From: Branchiostoma floridae
Lineage: Eukaryota; Chordata; Leptocardii; Amphioxiformes; Branchiostomatidae
Reading direction: 5' to 3'
Length of the DNA: 62,000 nucleotides
NCBI RefSeq assembly: GCF_000003815.2
Contig: NC_049983.1
Coordinates: forward strand, 18,243,231 to 18,305,230
The notes below the pieces were generated by a model that did not search any database, was not told the DNA's origin, and was given only the letters and a program-made list of their open reading frames with translations. Below, piece after piece: positions 33,545-45,680 of this stretch; the stretch's first letter is position 1, and every line of letters starts with the position of its first letter. Position numbers and translations under genes: made by a program.

Positions 33545-35330
33545 TCTGAAAACATCTGTATCTGTATCTATATAGCCGGTATAACCGCCCTTCGGCGTAA
33601 CACACCAGCTTCGCAGGCACGCGGCGCGGCAGCAGCTGGTTATATTACACTGAACGACTCATCACACCTAACTTTTGCACATCTATATGCAAGTGTTCTC
33701 TGAAACTATCCAGAGAAGACGCCCCTACCGTGCTTGGTGATAACATATTCCACTCTCCAATAGTTCTGGGGAAATAGGAATTTTTGAACACATCAATCCT
33801 AGGTTGGTAACTCTGGTACTTGAAAGCATGACTGTTTCTAGTTCGTTTTTGAGCTGGTGTTAGATACTTATCAGTCGGTACGTCCACCAGTTTATTGGTC
33901 ATTTTGTACATCATACAAAGTCTGGACATTTTCCTCCTGTCTTCAAGTGATGTCCACTGCAGATCTGTTTTCATTTTGGTAACACTAGCATCTCTGCTGT
34001 AGTTGTTTGTACAGAATCTGGCAGCTTGGTTCTGTACCCTTTCAAGTTTATCTTTGTCTTTCTTTGTATACGGATCCCATACTGTTGCAGCATATTCAAG
34101 ATTTGGTCTTACCAGTGACGTGTATGCAAGTGATTTTACCCTGGCTGGGCATGCCCACAAGTTGCGTTTGATTACTCCCAGTGTCTGTTTAGCCTTGGTT
34201 GTTATTTTGTTAACATGGACACCCCACTTCAGTCCAGTTGTTAATGTAACACCGAGGTATGGGTGGGTTTTTGTGGTTGCTAATGTCTGACCACAGAACT
34301 GGTAGGGGGATACATTTGGGGTTCGTTTGTTTGTTATGTGCATGATATAACATTTATCCGGATTGAACTGCATAAGCCATTTCCTTTGCCACTCTTCCAG
34401 GGTGTTCAGATCTTTCTGAAGAAGTAGTGAATCTTCCTTTGTAGAGAGCTCTACATATAACAGGCAGTCATCTGCGAACAACCTCACACTTGAATCGAGC
34501 TGGTCTGGCAAGTCGTTTATGTACAAGAGGAAGAGCAATGGTCCCAGGACAGTTCCTTGCGGAACTCCAGACGCTACTTTGACTGGAGCTGAGGCCTTCC
34601 CTTCTACCACTACAGTTTGCTCTCTGTTCGTTAGGAAAGCCTTTAACCAATTAAGTGTGGTACCTTGAATTCCATAATGCTCTAGTTTTGATATCAGTCT
34701 GCTATGTGGGACTTTGTCAAAGGCTTTAGTAAAATCAAGAATTGCTAGATCCACTTGTCTTTTGTTGTTCAGTGCCCCAGCTATGTCGTGTACTGTTAAA
34801 ATAAGCTGTGTTTCTGTGGATCGCTTTGCTCTAAAACCATGCTGGTAGTCCGTTAGTATATTGTGGCCTTCCAAGTGTTTCATTATATGGCTATGGATAA
34901 TGTGTTCAAGTAGTTTACAGGAAATACAGGTAAGTGAAACTGGCCTGTAGTTACTGGGGACCGCTCTATCTCCCTTTTTGAAAATGGCGCATACATTTGC
35001 ATCGCTCCAGTCTTTAGGAATCTCTCCTGTGTCAAGCGATTGTTGGAAAATGTTAGTTAAAACAGGTGCGATTTCACTGGCTGTCATTTTGAGGAACCAA
35101 GGAGGTATTTGGTCTGGCCCGGATGCTTTGGATGGATTAAGGCCTTGCAGCATTTTCTCTACACCATAAATAGAAATTTCTATTTGTTCCATAGGAGGGG
35201 TGCAGGGGTGCCCAAGAGATGGCATGTCTGTGGTGTCTTCTTCTGTGAATACACTTTTAAACTGTGAACTGAGTGCCTCTGCTTTAGCTTTATTGTCACT
35301 TTTGTGCACCAAGAGCTGGCTACAGATGCA
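33545..35330 (-). mobile_element. 5'-truncated non-LTR retrotransposon (Jockey/CR1-like)
   Basis: On the minus strand it comprises a reverse transcriptase frame followed by about 100 bp of 3' sequence ending in ATAGATACAGATACAG, a short tandem tail of the kind CR1/L2-type elements leave. No apurinic endonuclease or ORF1 is present upstream, so the copy was truncated during target-primed reverse transcription. Clade assignment is tentative. Confidence 0.85.
33645..35312 (-). CDS. Reverse transcriptase of a non-LTR retrotransposon (555 codons, intact frame)
   Basis: Encodes the polymerase that copies element RNA at a nicked target. Motifs in order: NPSKASGPDQIPPWFLK (about residues 59-76), NYRPVSLTC (121-129), LDFTKAFDKVPHSRL with the first catalytic Asp (about 192-206), SGVPQGTVLGPLLFLLYIND (248-267) and FADD with the catalytic Asp pair (279-282), then YLGV and a thumb/C-terminal region with KLERVQNQAARF. 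The stop lies at 33645-33647. The frame is uninterrupted, implying a fairly recent insertion. The nominal ATG is simply the first in the retained frame; the native protein would begin further upstream with an endonuclease. Jockey/CR1/Rex-like; clade not fixed. Confidence 0.95.
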   Translation of the reverse strand: MVHKSDNKAKAEALSSQFKSVFTEEDTTDMPSLGHPCTPPMEQIEISIYGVEKMLQGLNPSKASGPDQIPPWFLKMTASEIAPVLTNIFQQSLDTGEIPKDWSDANVCAIFKKGDRAVPSNYRPVSLTCISCKLLEHIIHSHIMKHLEGHNILTDYQHGFRAKRSTETQLILTVHDIAGALNNKRQVDLAILDFTKAFDKVPHSRLISKLEHYGIQGTTLNWLKAFLTNREQTVVVEGKASAPVKVASGVPQGTVLGPLLFLLYINDLPDQLDSSVRLFADDCLLYVELSTKEDSLLLQKDLNTLEEWQRKWLMQFNPDKCYIMHITNKRTPNVSPYQFCGQTLATTKTHPYLGVTLTTGLKWGVHVNKITTKAKQTLGVIKRNLWACPARVKSLAYTSLVRPNLEYAATVWDPYTKKDKDKLERVQNQAARFCTNNYSRDASVTKMKTDLQWTSLEDRRKMSRLCMMYKMTNKLVDVPTDKYLTPAQKRTRNSHAFKYQSYQPRIDVFKNSYFPRTIGEWNMLSPSTVGASSLDSFREHLHIDVQKLGVMSRSV

Positions 35331-35721
35331 ATAACACGCTGTTCATTTTGCCCAGCAGCGAATTGCCCAACCACATCATCAATCTTACAGACAATGGGCA
35401 GAAAGGTCGGCCCCCTTTATATCTTACACACGGAGGCGTCAAGGCGAATGGGAAGATAAACCTCAGCGGCTGTAACCAAATGTCATCCTCTACAGGGGTC
35501 CCTACTGTCTGTGTGAAATATTCGCTCTGTCACGGGTACGGATGGGAACTGTTCAGATGGGAACGTCTCTATACAGGGTCGTGTTTTTATCTCAGCCACG
35601 CTTTGTCAGCTGCCAGGTGTGGTCCTGAGATAGCGTTGTGAAGAGAGACCTGTGTCCCAGCAGCTTAGGTTACCAATCTCTCTGATTTCAGCACCAAGGA
35701 CATAACTGTGGTTTTTGTTAG

Positions 35722-35779
35722 CGCTAAGAAGGCGCCATTGTGGTTAGATGGAGCTTAGAAGGCGCCATTGTGGTTAGAC
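35722..35779. repeat. 30-bp tandem duplication with GGCGCCATTGTGG
   Basis: AGAAGGCGCCATTGTGGTTA occurs twice with a 30-bp period. Each copy contains a YY1-like GCCATT on the minus strand. Confidence 0.85.
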
Positions 35780-38700
35780 TGTAACGTCTATACTGTTGAT
35801 CAGCCTTTCCGTGGTAGTGAAAGGCCATGTGTCGAGGTCTATAACACATATCTGATCTCAGAAAGCCCAAACGTCTTACCGAGCCGAATTCTTAACACAC
35901 CAATAGAGACGAGACTTTTGCAAGTATTGAAGTCAGATAAGAAAAATGATTCCTACTTAAGACACCGAAGCGTGACACCGTCTTCCCAGTGGACTTTTCT
36001 AAATTACTCAATAGTCCTTCTTAATTCAGCTCTGTTTGGCACACAGGTCAACCGAAGTGGCTACGTAAATCTTCAGTACACCAAGTCGTGATTTGCGTGA
36101 TTGAGAATGTGCCATGGGGACAACGGTGGGCCATTCATAATGGTGCAGTATTAGACAACAATATTCCCCAGCTGCAGGGTAATACTCGTGATGAAGTGAG
36201 GTGACTAATTGTGTTTTGTACTAGCAATATTTCATGTCTATACTCACAGGGCTTATAGTATTTCGTACTGATATTTTAAAGAGCTTCAGCGTCGTCAGAT
36301 CTACATACAATTGATCGTGGCTACTCTAAAAAAACAAGCCAAGTTCATGGCTTTTTTGTCTTTGTAATAATGCAGCTCGTAACCATCCATGTATGTAGGA
36401 AACTTTTGTTTAGAGAAATCTCTTTTTTCGATAAACATTGAATTCAAGGCATTTGGTACAACCAATATCCGGGACATGGCACAACGTCACTCCCAACGTT
36501 AACGGTCGCTTACAGCCAACTCATCTATCAAGATGGCGGTACAGTTATCCCACTGTTATCCAGAGATCAGGGATAAGACAGGCATTCGAGCTAGGTCCCA
36601 TTCCACATCAACGATAAGGTCCGTAATATACGTCAATCGAAGATCTAGGGATCTATAAAAATCAAAGAACCTTAAGAACAAAGGCTGCTGCATCTCAAGA
36701 TTGAAGACGGTGTTAAGGAAGGGATTTTAGGTTGCCTTTGTCAATTATTGATTCCAGTAACGCGTTAGGTGTTCTAGGATACGCCACTGTTCATTGGTTT
36801 GAGCCAATTTGTTGTTAATTGGGAACCGTCGTTGATGGTGTATTTAGGCTACAATACCTCACTTTGAGGCTACAAAGTTTTCTTCTTTAAATGCGTAATC
36901 ATAAATCTAGTTACATGTAATTTTGATGCCAATTTAACTAAGTACTATGTTGACGAAGTTTGGATACGTTATCCTCATAGAAGTGTTTCTGACTTGCCTG
37001 TCTATCTTTGGACTGATTGGAGTCATCTTCCTCTGTAACCGCTGTGTCATCTATTGATGAGTGATCACCGTGTTCTGGAAGGTGCCCTCAATATTCACTG
37101 AAGGTATTTTGCTGTCACGACTCGTGCAGAAGGTCACAACACGTGCTGACACAAAATGCGATAAGAAAATCATGAATGTCTGCAGAATTGTCAATAGAAA
37201 ATGTAACGAAGTGCGTTTCATAAACAAGTCAGCTACAGCGATCTTGTTTTTCATCACCTTGAGCATCTGGAATCAATGAAGATTAAAATTCATTGGATTT
37301 ATGAATGCTTCTCGGCGAAGGGTTGCCGTCGGTTCCTTTACACAATCATCACGCGCTTATCCCCGAGGAAATTACAGCGCTGAAGAAGGTGACACGAGGC
37401 CCGGGTTAGCAGCTGCGTGTCGGCATGAATAAGGCAGATTTGCAGCGCCTTGTCGACTGAGATATTTCACAAGCTCTTCCGGACAAATTAGGACATACAT
37501 TTACCTCGTGCGCGGTAGGAAATGTCACAATTTTGACAACTTAAGAGGGTTGTATTGGCTGTATATGCAAATCTTCTCTAGTTTTCCCTCTCTTGTCAAT
37601 ACTACACAGACAGCAAAACAAGCACTCGGGTTTGCATAAATCTTCAGGGCGCATACCCATGTATCTTAAATCAACTTCTACATCTTTAAGGGTTGTACAG
37701 CAGGTGTTCTACATGGTCTATGGGGAAATTGTTACATGCATGTTCGAAAGTTTTCAACTACAGTGGCTCAGAACGATTGGATATTACTTTGCCCATGTGC
37801 ACGACGTTGTCTTTGAATGAAGGCAGCTCATGACATGAAAACATATCTGGAAAACCTCAGCGAACAACCCACAAGTAATTATGCATAACCACTACTTACT
37901 TGTGGTTCCCTGACTTAAGATGGATCACGGGAAGGCTCTCGTATGTAATGAATTATGTATAGAGCTTAGGATCACCGTAAGCAGGTTTCATGACCGGGGT
38001 GAAACCGGAATGCAAATATTGCGAAACAGGTCAGACGCTTCCATTGCAATGTCATCACAGTTTCAAACAACCGTCACAGTCAGCCGCGAGAGAGGGGATC
38101 GGAATATGAGGTCGGGAACTTGTCTTATAGGTATTTGGTTCTTTTCATTGGCTTGCGGTGTGTAATCAATATGAGTATCCTATATCCTGATTGATTGTCC
38201 AGGGTTAGAGAGGGTGGTCACTCTAACGGTTCGAACGGCAATGTGACGTAGTGCGTCCCACTGGCAGCATTTGGCATTGCAGATACTGCTCGATGTTTTG
38301 ATATATATTACCTACGTTTTGTGCTTGCGTACATGTTTTTTGTTCTGTTGAATTTTCATGTTGTTAATTCACACAAGAAAGAATTTGATTGCAATAGATA
38401 AAGAAAATAGACGATGAAACAAAAACTGCGACGATGGCTAGAGGGTCGAAAGCCTATAAAATGGCCACCGTTCAGAATATCAACAATGAATTTAGCTTGG
38501 TGTCGTTTGCACTATGTCACATTAAATCTAGTTTGGCCATAAAACTGTAAAACATGTTAAAGCTGTGCTGATAATTTACTGTTTTATTCATAATTTATAG
38601 TGTTTTGCAATTGAAGTAAGTCCTTTTGATAAATAATCTAGAGGGTTGTATTTTGTTTAAAGCTAGTCACAAGAAATGTCGTTTTCAAGAAAATTCAATA

Positions 38701-40522
38701 AAATACTGTTTGTGTAGCTGGGTGCCTACTACTGTTTCTTTTCCTGTCCTGTCTGATTACAAAATGTCTTGATTTTCATGCTGTTTATCATCACTATTCA
38801 TCTAGCAGAACTGGGGCTAATTTGCAATTAGCCTTAAGTATTGGATTTCTTAAGCCTGGTGACCTGAATTATCCGAACGGAGATTCTGACCAAATTTCCA
38901 GTGAAGTTTTTTTTTACCAGCTACAGAGTGATATTAAATTCTGATATTGTGCCCATTTCATCATGTTCAATAAGAGTGAGCGTAACAGTGAATATGGCAC
39001 CTTCTAGAATCAATATCAATTCGTGGTCAGCGCGCCCGAGCCTGTATTTATTCACTTCACGATCAAACCATATTTTACTTGCATATGTCATTGTTTGAGA
39101 CCTGACATGGGGGGAAAGTTCGCTCGTTTTTCTTGATGTACTGGTGAAAGGGGCAACAAAGCACATTCATATTTGTCAGCTTATGTGAACTGGAGTAGTG
39201 TGGAATAACGTACAATGTACAAAGCTCTTCCGAATCCGCCCCACCCCCATCACATCTCTCCCTCCCTATCGTATCAGTATGCACACATTTAGGGACGGAA
39301 AGAGTCTCAGCAAAACAGCTTAACGGTGAATCTACCTTCAAGGACACGGGTGTGTTTCATGCTGAGATTTATTGATTTCAATTCCGTGGAGAAAATGGTG
39401 AAGATCATATCTAAACAACGCCAGGGCTTTCCCACTGTTCTCCTCATCATTCATGGATTTAAAAAAACAGAATGGCCCTATGAGATTTCCAAACATGCCC
39501 CGATGTTGTAATGTTGTTATTGAAAGGTACTTTGCACAGTTTCTCTCACACTTTCACACGATCACCACCTAGCTTTGGTTAGCGACGTCCCTCGAATAGC
39601 ACGTTGAATAGAGGTCCCGTGTTTTAGGATAGACACATGTACACCTTGAGCACTTTAAAGAACCCACCACGCCAACTGAAAAAGCATGGATTTTCCCGTT
39701 GTATGGTGATAAAATAGTCTGTTAGGTCTCCAGTTTGATATCCTGAAAATGTCAAAAGAAAACTGTGTTTGTCTCGGAATGAATGGATAATTAGCACTAT
39801 CTGGCAGTGGTACAATTTTGGCTATTATAATTGGTGCGAAAACGTTTAGACGTAGACGTGTAAGTAAGGTCAAAGAGGACGAAGTGATTCTACAGCGCTC
39901 ACAATTACTCCAACAATATCGCATCCCGAACACGTACAGCGACTGTGCCAGAGGCTTTCCTGTCAGTGTGTTTATTTCATCATAAAGTCCAAAAGTTACA
40001 CGGAGACCCGGAGTACTCCTATTAGGAACTTCTTCAAGTTTCCTCTAATGGCCCTGGAAGAAGAAGACGAAGAATAATATTAAGTATCCTCCGGGCTAAC
40101 AATCAACTTACGCATCAACCCCCTCCTTTTCCCAAGAGTAGATGAACTTGGGAGAAATCGCATACAACCTTGACATACCTCAATATATCTAGTTTCTACC
40201 ATGATCACATATTACATTTATCGTAACTCTTACAAGATGTACGCCTCGGAGGCTTGGCAGGGTGTAGTAATGGTACCTGATTTGCAGTGGTACTCATTTG
40301 ATTGCTGTCAGATTTGTTCTTGAATGATCACATATTGAATGATGCATGAATGCTGTATTATTATTGAGCAACAAATGTGTACAAGAAACACAACAAGCAA
40401 AATGTCCGCAACAAACAAAGATATACATATTCCAACATTAGCGGTGCACGAGTTATTATGAATAAAAATCAGAATGCAATTACATGTAGCACTGAATATA
40501 TGGAAAAACTAGAATATATAAT

Positions 40523-40539
40523 TCTCTCTCACTCTCTCA

Positions 40540-40614
<75 letters not shown>
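40523..40614. repeat. (CT)n microsatellite
   Basis: About 45 CT dinucleotides with rare interruptions. Confidence 0.98.
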
Positions 40615-40617
<3 letters not shown>

Positions 40618-41453
40618 ATTCTCTCTCCGTCTGTGTGTGTATGTGATGTTACATAGTAGATATTTCCAACGACCCGTCTGGCTGTTTGCAGTCTTATTTT
40701 TTTACCTACAGTACAAAGATGGCAATCTAACCATTTAGGGGGTTCTTCAGCCTTACTGACGTCAGTACCTTGTACGGGTTAAGCCCAAGTTCGGGTTTGT
40801 CAAGTCATTACTTACGCTTTATCCATACAGTAATAAAACTTTATCTGTCCTGCCAAGTATCTACCAAAGGCAAGTATCGCCTACAGACTCTGATGAATGC
40901 ACGTCGTTCTGCACAATGCGCTTAGCTGTAGCTTTTTCGTTACAGACATCATAGATCACAGACTCTTCACCAGATAAACTACTGAGTTTTAAAGTGTGCC
41001 CTTAGGTCTGCATCTGGCGTGGTATTTGTTAAGGGCCACTCAGGCCTTACCTTTCCCGCCTTGCAAATCTCTTAAGGGCTATTTTCGATGAGGATGTTAA
41101 CAGCGATGGGCACACAGGGCGGTTTGAATTGTAGCGGTAATGCATTTTCCTTGACGCCGAACCTCACGTAGCTTCTTCCATTAGGAGAATGTCGACTTTT
41201 TGAGTTATAACGGTGAGCCCGTAAAGTGTCCATCAACCGTTATTATTCTCGTATCAATCTGATGGGCATTTTTATCGGTTGCTAAATGCATTTCTAGGTA
41301 TTTCCAAAAACGATTTCACATAAACGCAATCTAGATATGTAGTGTACATGATATTTGGAGCCGCTGGGGACGATGTAAAGACATTTCCTAGTGTGACGTA
41401 ATCGGTAAGGTATTTGGCCCGAAGCCTGTAACTTATGATGTACCTCGATTGCT

Positions 41454-41520
41454 CGTGACGTCACCGCCGCCATTGTGATTGGTTAAACCATGAAGGGGAG
41501 GGGCCAGCAAATGAATTTTC
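41454..41520 (-). repeat. YY1/E-box dispersed repeat, divergent copy H
   Basis: Minus-strand GGTTTAACCAATCACAATGG followed by CGGCGGTGACGTCACG. Same block order as copies B-E, but CACGTG is replaced by a CRE-like TGACGTCA. Assignment is tentative. Confidence 0.4.
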
Positions 41521-42033
41521 TCTTGGAACACGTGAAAAAGAAGGCATAAAAACCAAAATCACTTCTAAACACCTTTGCAATAAAACAAGCAAACAAAAGG
41601 TGTTCCCATATTTCAAACCGCTTGTCTTAACACCCGTTAACAAGTTTTGTTAGGATATTGGTTGGGAATAATTGGGAGATCAACTCCGGCGTTTTCTAGA
41701 GTTACAGCCAAAAGATTGACATGACACCAGGGTTTCATCTCCAGTCCCCATAGTCTATGGTCCATCTCTCTCAGGGATCAAATACAGGTGAAAACATGTG
41801 TCGCAAATATTGTCTAAGTTCCATAAAAGACACTTTCTTTTGACTTCCCTATCGGAAAACGGGACCTTTCGACCCAAAATTTGCCCAATAGGAAAAATCC
41901 TTTAAACATAAAATAATGAGATAAACAAATAGTTAAAAAAGGTAATTTGGCTTTGAACAGTGCGCTGTTGACAGACTGGTCCTTTCTCAGAAGATCAGAC
42001 CCCTGAATGAGCAAGTTTAAACGTATCAACTCC

Positions 42034-42103
42034 CAAATTCCAATTTCAACCGTCCAATATGGCGGACGATACTGATGCCATGGTCACGTGAGTGCGAACG
42101 CCC
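42034..42103 (+). repeat. YY1/E-box dispersed repeat, copy D, 0.9 kb upstream of synapsin
   Basis: Contains CAACCGTCCAATATGGCGGA and GGTCACGTGAGTGCGAACGC. In the same orientation as synapsin and close enough to influence its promoter. Confidence 0.65.
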
Positions 42104-42861
42104 TATACCCTTGCAGGTATTCTACTATTCACAGTGCCAATATTGAAAAGTAGCGTCTCGCACGTACCACCAATAGCCATAATAGTTTATCCCCGAAACA
42201 ATCTTTTACACTGAGGTACAGGTTACCTCGTCTTTGTGAAAGATTTGTTGCGTATAGTAGCCTATCTGGGCAAACATCTTTCAAACAAGCGAAGTAATCG
42301 AGGTAACGATGGCGTTCAACGAAGTCCATCATATAGGCAGCATAAGTAAGATACCATTAACGAGTGTTTTATTCAAAGGACTTGATTCACATTTTTATAG
42401 CCTATAAACCATCCATGATATATGCACTGTTTCGCGTCGTAAACGGGAATTTCAAATGTAGCATGAAACTACCTGCTAACACAGGGTGCAACGCCTGAGG
42501 CTGTAATGGCCATTTACAGGGACCACCTATTGCTTAACGTACAATACTGCTTTTCTCTTAAAGAACAGAAGCGGGGAGGAGTATATTTTAATGTGTATGA
42601 TTATCAATTCATCAACAAGTTTATCAGTTTATGTATACATTAATACATAGCTATGTTACCTTCTTATTCAATGCATTGTGTATTCTATAGCTCGCATCAT
42701 TTTGTAAAGGTGCATTGGCGTCTGTTCTAGTTTGTTAAACATTTACTTACATCGTGTTTTCATCAAGTAATTCATCACTCACGCCAACTACGGTTCTCTT
42801 GACTTATAGCGTTGGTTTTCTGCTTGAAAGAGTCTTAACAACCGTTAACCTTGTCTTCTAG

Positions 42862-43037
42862 GGTAAAGAGATCGGTTGTGCGGAAGAATGCTTCACTGGA
42901 GGTGGATGCCAAAATAACGTTTCTAGTACAACCTACAAAGCGCAGCCGGCGTGTTGGAGTGCCCTAACGGTGCCAAGGATTTACCAATAACCTGAAATAC
43001 TCATCATCATAAGGACTCGTCACGAAAAGTGTTGACA
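42862..43037 (+). promoter_or_regulatory. Synapsin 5' UTR, possibly beginning at a splice acceptor
   Basis: A pyrimidine-rich tract ending TTGTCTTCTAG at 42861 could be an acceptor, which would put the true first exon further upstream. Alternatively this is continuous 5' UTR. No TATA box and no clear RE1/NRSF site is seen, unlike vertebrate synapsin I. Confidence 0.35.
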
Positions 43038-43285
43038 ATGAATTATTTACGACGACGATTCTCCGATACAAACATCGCGGCCAACTTGCCGAACGGCTAC
43101 CTGTCGGGATTGGGCGGGGAGGACGACAAAAACCAACAGCAGCCGGCCGCGGCTCCGCCTCGGGGCACCAGCGCACCCTCTTCACCGGCAAGGTCCATGC
43201 CGCCCGGCGGGATGGCGGGAGGGAGGGACGGGGAGAGAAACACCACCAAGACGCTGCTAGTCATCGACGATCAGCATACAGATTG
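43038..43285 (+). CDS. SYN: Synapsin exon 1 (domain A and linker)
   Basis: 248 nt from the ATG to the donor TG/GTGAGT. Encodes domain A with Ser9, a glutamine/proline/alanine-rich linker with SSPARS, and the start of domain C (KTLLVIDDQHTD). GC-rich compared with its surroundings. Confidence 0.96.
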
Positions 43286-45603
43286 GTGAGTAGATCCCTG
43301 TCCATATACAAGCCTACATTTTATACAGCACTGACGTAATATCTACTGCCTGATTCGTTGCCGTAATGATTTTGTCTCCTGGCTAAAACATACGGATGGT
43401 TCGATAACAATATGTCCGCTGGAATCGCAACGGGCTATCTTCATTCCATGGATAGTGAGATAGCAATCTACCATCTGTGCCAACAATGAAGTCAAATCAG
43501 TACTTGTATTCAAGAGAGTGTATTAAATTCCTTGAACGATAACAGCAAATAACATTTCGGCCTGCACCTATAGAAGAGAAGATCGATAATAATGATTTCC
43601 AGAATATTGCAGATAGACTTTTGATGTAGACCGTTGATATAGATGGAAACTATGATGTGATGCAGGCTTATTTTATAATATTATTGACTGTTTTTTATAT
43701 TGCTGTGTTTCACTTCATTGACTTCAATGGCTTAAAACCATATGCATTTTAAATTCTGCATCGATTTGCATAGAATCCAGACATCGTCCAGTCTAGACGA
43801 TCTTCCCAATTTTACTGACAGACAATGTCCGTTATTCTTTGACTCTTATGATCGTGATTTCTTTGCGATAGCTTTCATACAGTGTGGAACTTCGTATCTA
43901 TGATGTTTTATAGTCTATGATGTTTATGGGTCGATAACCAATTTGGCAGCTGTAGTATCAAAAGAGGGAAACGCAGAGATATCATAGTGGAAATCAATTT
44001 CCAGTCACGAGTCAAATGTAACTTACAAACCAGCGGTGAAGGGTCTAGCGAAACTGGTTGTCTCCGTCCGTGGTACTGAAATACCCACAATCCATCAGGT
44101 CACACAGGAAATGACGTCAGGCTGTGAGATCAGTCAATATCTGGCGGCAGTTTAATTGATAACACGAAGGCTCGGTATTAGTAAATCTGACTTAGTCATA
44201 TCCGAGTCAGCCTAAAAAATATTCATCCATTTTCTCCAGATTAGGCCACGATGATTTGATTATATGGATGACATCCAAGCTTGCACCAATTTTCGGCCAT
44301 TTCCAAAAAAAAAAAAGTTTTCGACCACACAATAAATTGTGCAAAGCAGCTGTAAAATGAGCACAAATATTCCGTAGATTGAAAAAAAAGGATCAGAAAA
44401 CAGATAACTAATGCCATAGAATGCCAAAATGAATCTAAAGTCAAAGAATAAGATGTGAAAGGACAGAAAGAAAAAAAATCTATTGTTGGTTGGGGGAGGT
44501 ACCAGTACAGAAAATTCAGGTCCAGAGGATCATTTCCAGGTCCGGACATGGACCTGGACCTGATTGTGGAAAATTGACAACTGGCAATACTCAAAACAAT
44601 GGTAATTGGTCAATTTTGCTACAAAGGAATCTGTTTGGTGGATTATTGGACTCCCGCTGCATTTTAAAATCCCATCTCCAGGTAATAAAGGCTAACTGTC
44701 TCTGTACCTTTGACTGTAGAAACTTGGTGCAATTCACCATAAACTCTACTTGACTTCGCTCTTGTTGTCTTCTTGGCCCCCCGGTTAGACCCCAAATGGC
44801 TGCCGACATAGTGTGTCCATTTTGTAATTGGCGAAACCGGTTCCTCTGTTTTTTTTTCAGGTCTGTTTTTTTTCGGATTGGTCCAAGAAGAAAAAATGTT
44901 TTGCACCCGTATGATGTACTGGTCCCTACACCTAACTGTTGGTATACTATACTATGTCCTATGTTCAACCTTCCTGGCCACTTTGATTTCATACTGAAGG
45001 CAACTTTTTTTTTTTGCCAAACTTTTTTTTATTCGCTCGCTCGCATCAGTTTTGGAGTTCCCGGAGGATGTCATCCATATAATCAAATCAATATGGCCTT
45101 ATTAGCAAAACGATTTATCTGGTAGCCAATTTATCTGGCGTGGTAAAGGTTTAGCAAAAGAAAGTTGCATCGGAAAAAATTTAGTCACCTTGCCTCTCTC
45201 TAAATCTTCCATCGTAAATGCAGCTAATCAGGGAAAAGACTGTTTGACATGCTTTATGTTTGCCTACCTTAATGATTCGTGAAATCACGCCCGACACCCA
45301 CGTGCCCTATCGCTCATAGAACACTGTTGCCGTCGCGTTGAGTTATCGTTGGATCACCAACCGCAAGATTCGCTTCTTAAGGAGGATTAAAGCTAAAGAT
45401 GCATGCTTCATTAGACACAAAACGGATACAAGCCATCCAGAAGACAAGACGGGCCATTAAAAGATTAGCATAGTTTTCTACAGTTGCACGATGATTCAGA
45501 GACTTTCCATGCCCCCCACCCCCCTCCATGGAAATCTCATCAAATAATACCATCACGTCCCTACGATGTTTGAAAATGACGTAACGACATATTTGTGTGT
45601 GTC

Positions 45604-45680
<77 letters not shown>

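Larger units (their letters stand above)
35331..42861. other. Intergenic interval upstream of synapsin
   Basis: No recognisable coding exon. Contains a 30-bp tandem duplication at 35.72 kb, a (CT)n microsatellite at 40.5 kb and two copies of the YY1/E-box repeat (41.45 and 42.03 kb). Probably includes distal regulatory sequence of synapsin, but no element can be named. Confidence 0.55.

Noticed and set aside
42500-43037. RE1/NRSF silencer upstream of synapsin, as in vertebrate synapsin I
   Set aside because: I looked for TTCAGCACC-type and GGACAG-type half-sites and saw no convincing 21-bp match.
44591-44992. 133-codon minus frame in the 0.87-kb inverted-repeat element
   Set aside because: Low-complexity composition, no domain, and absent from the shorter family member; not a transposase.
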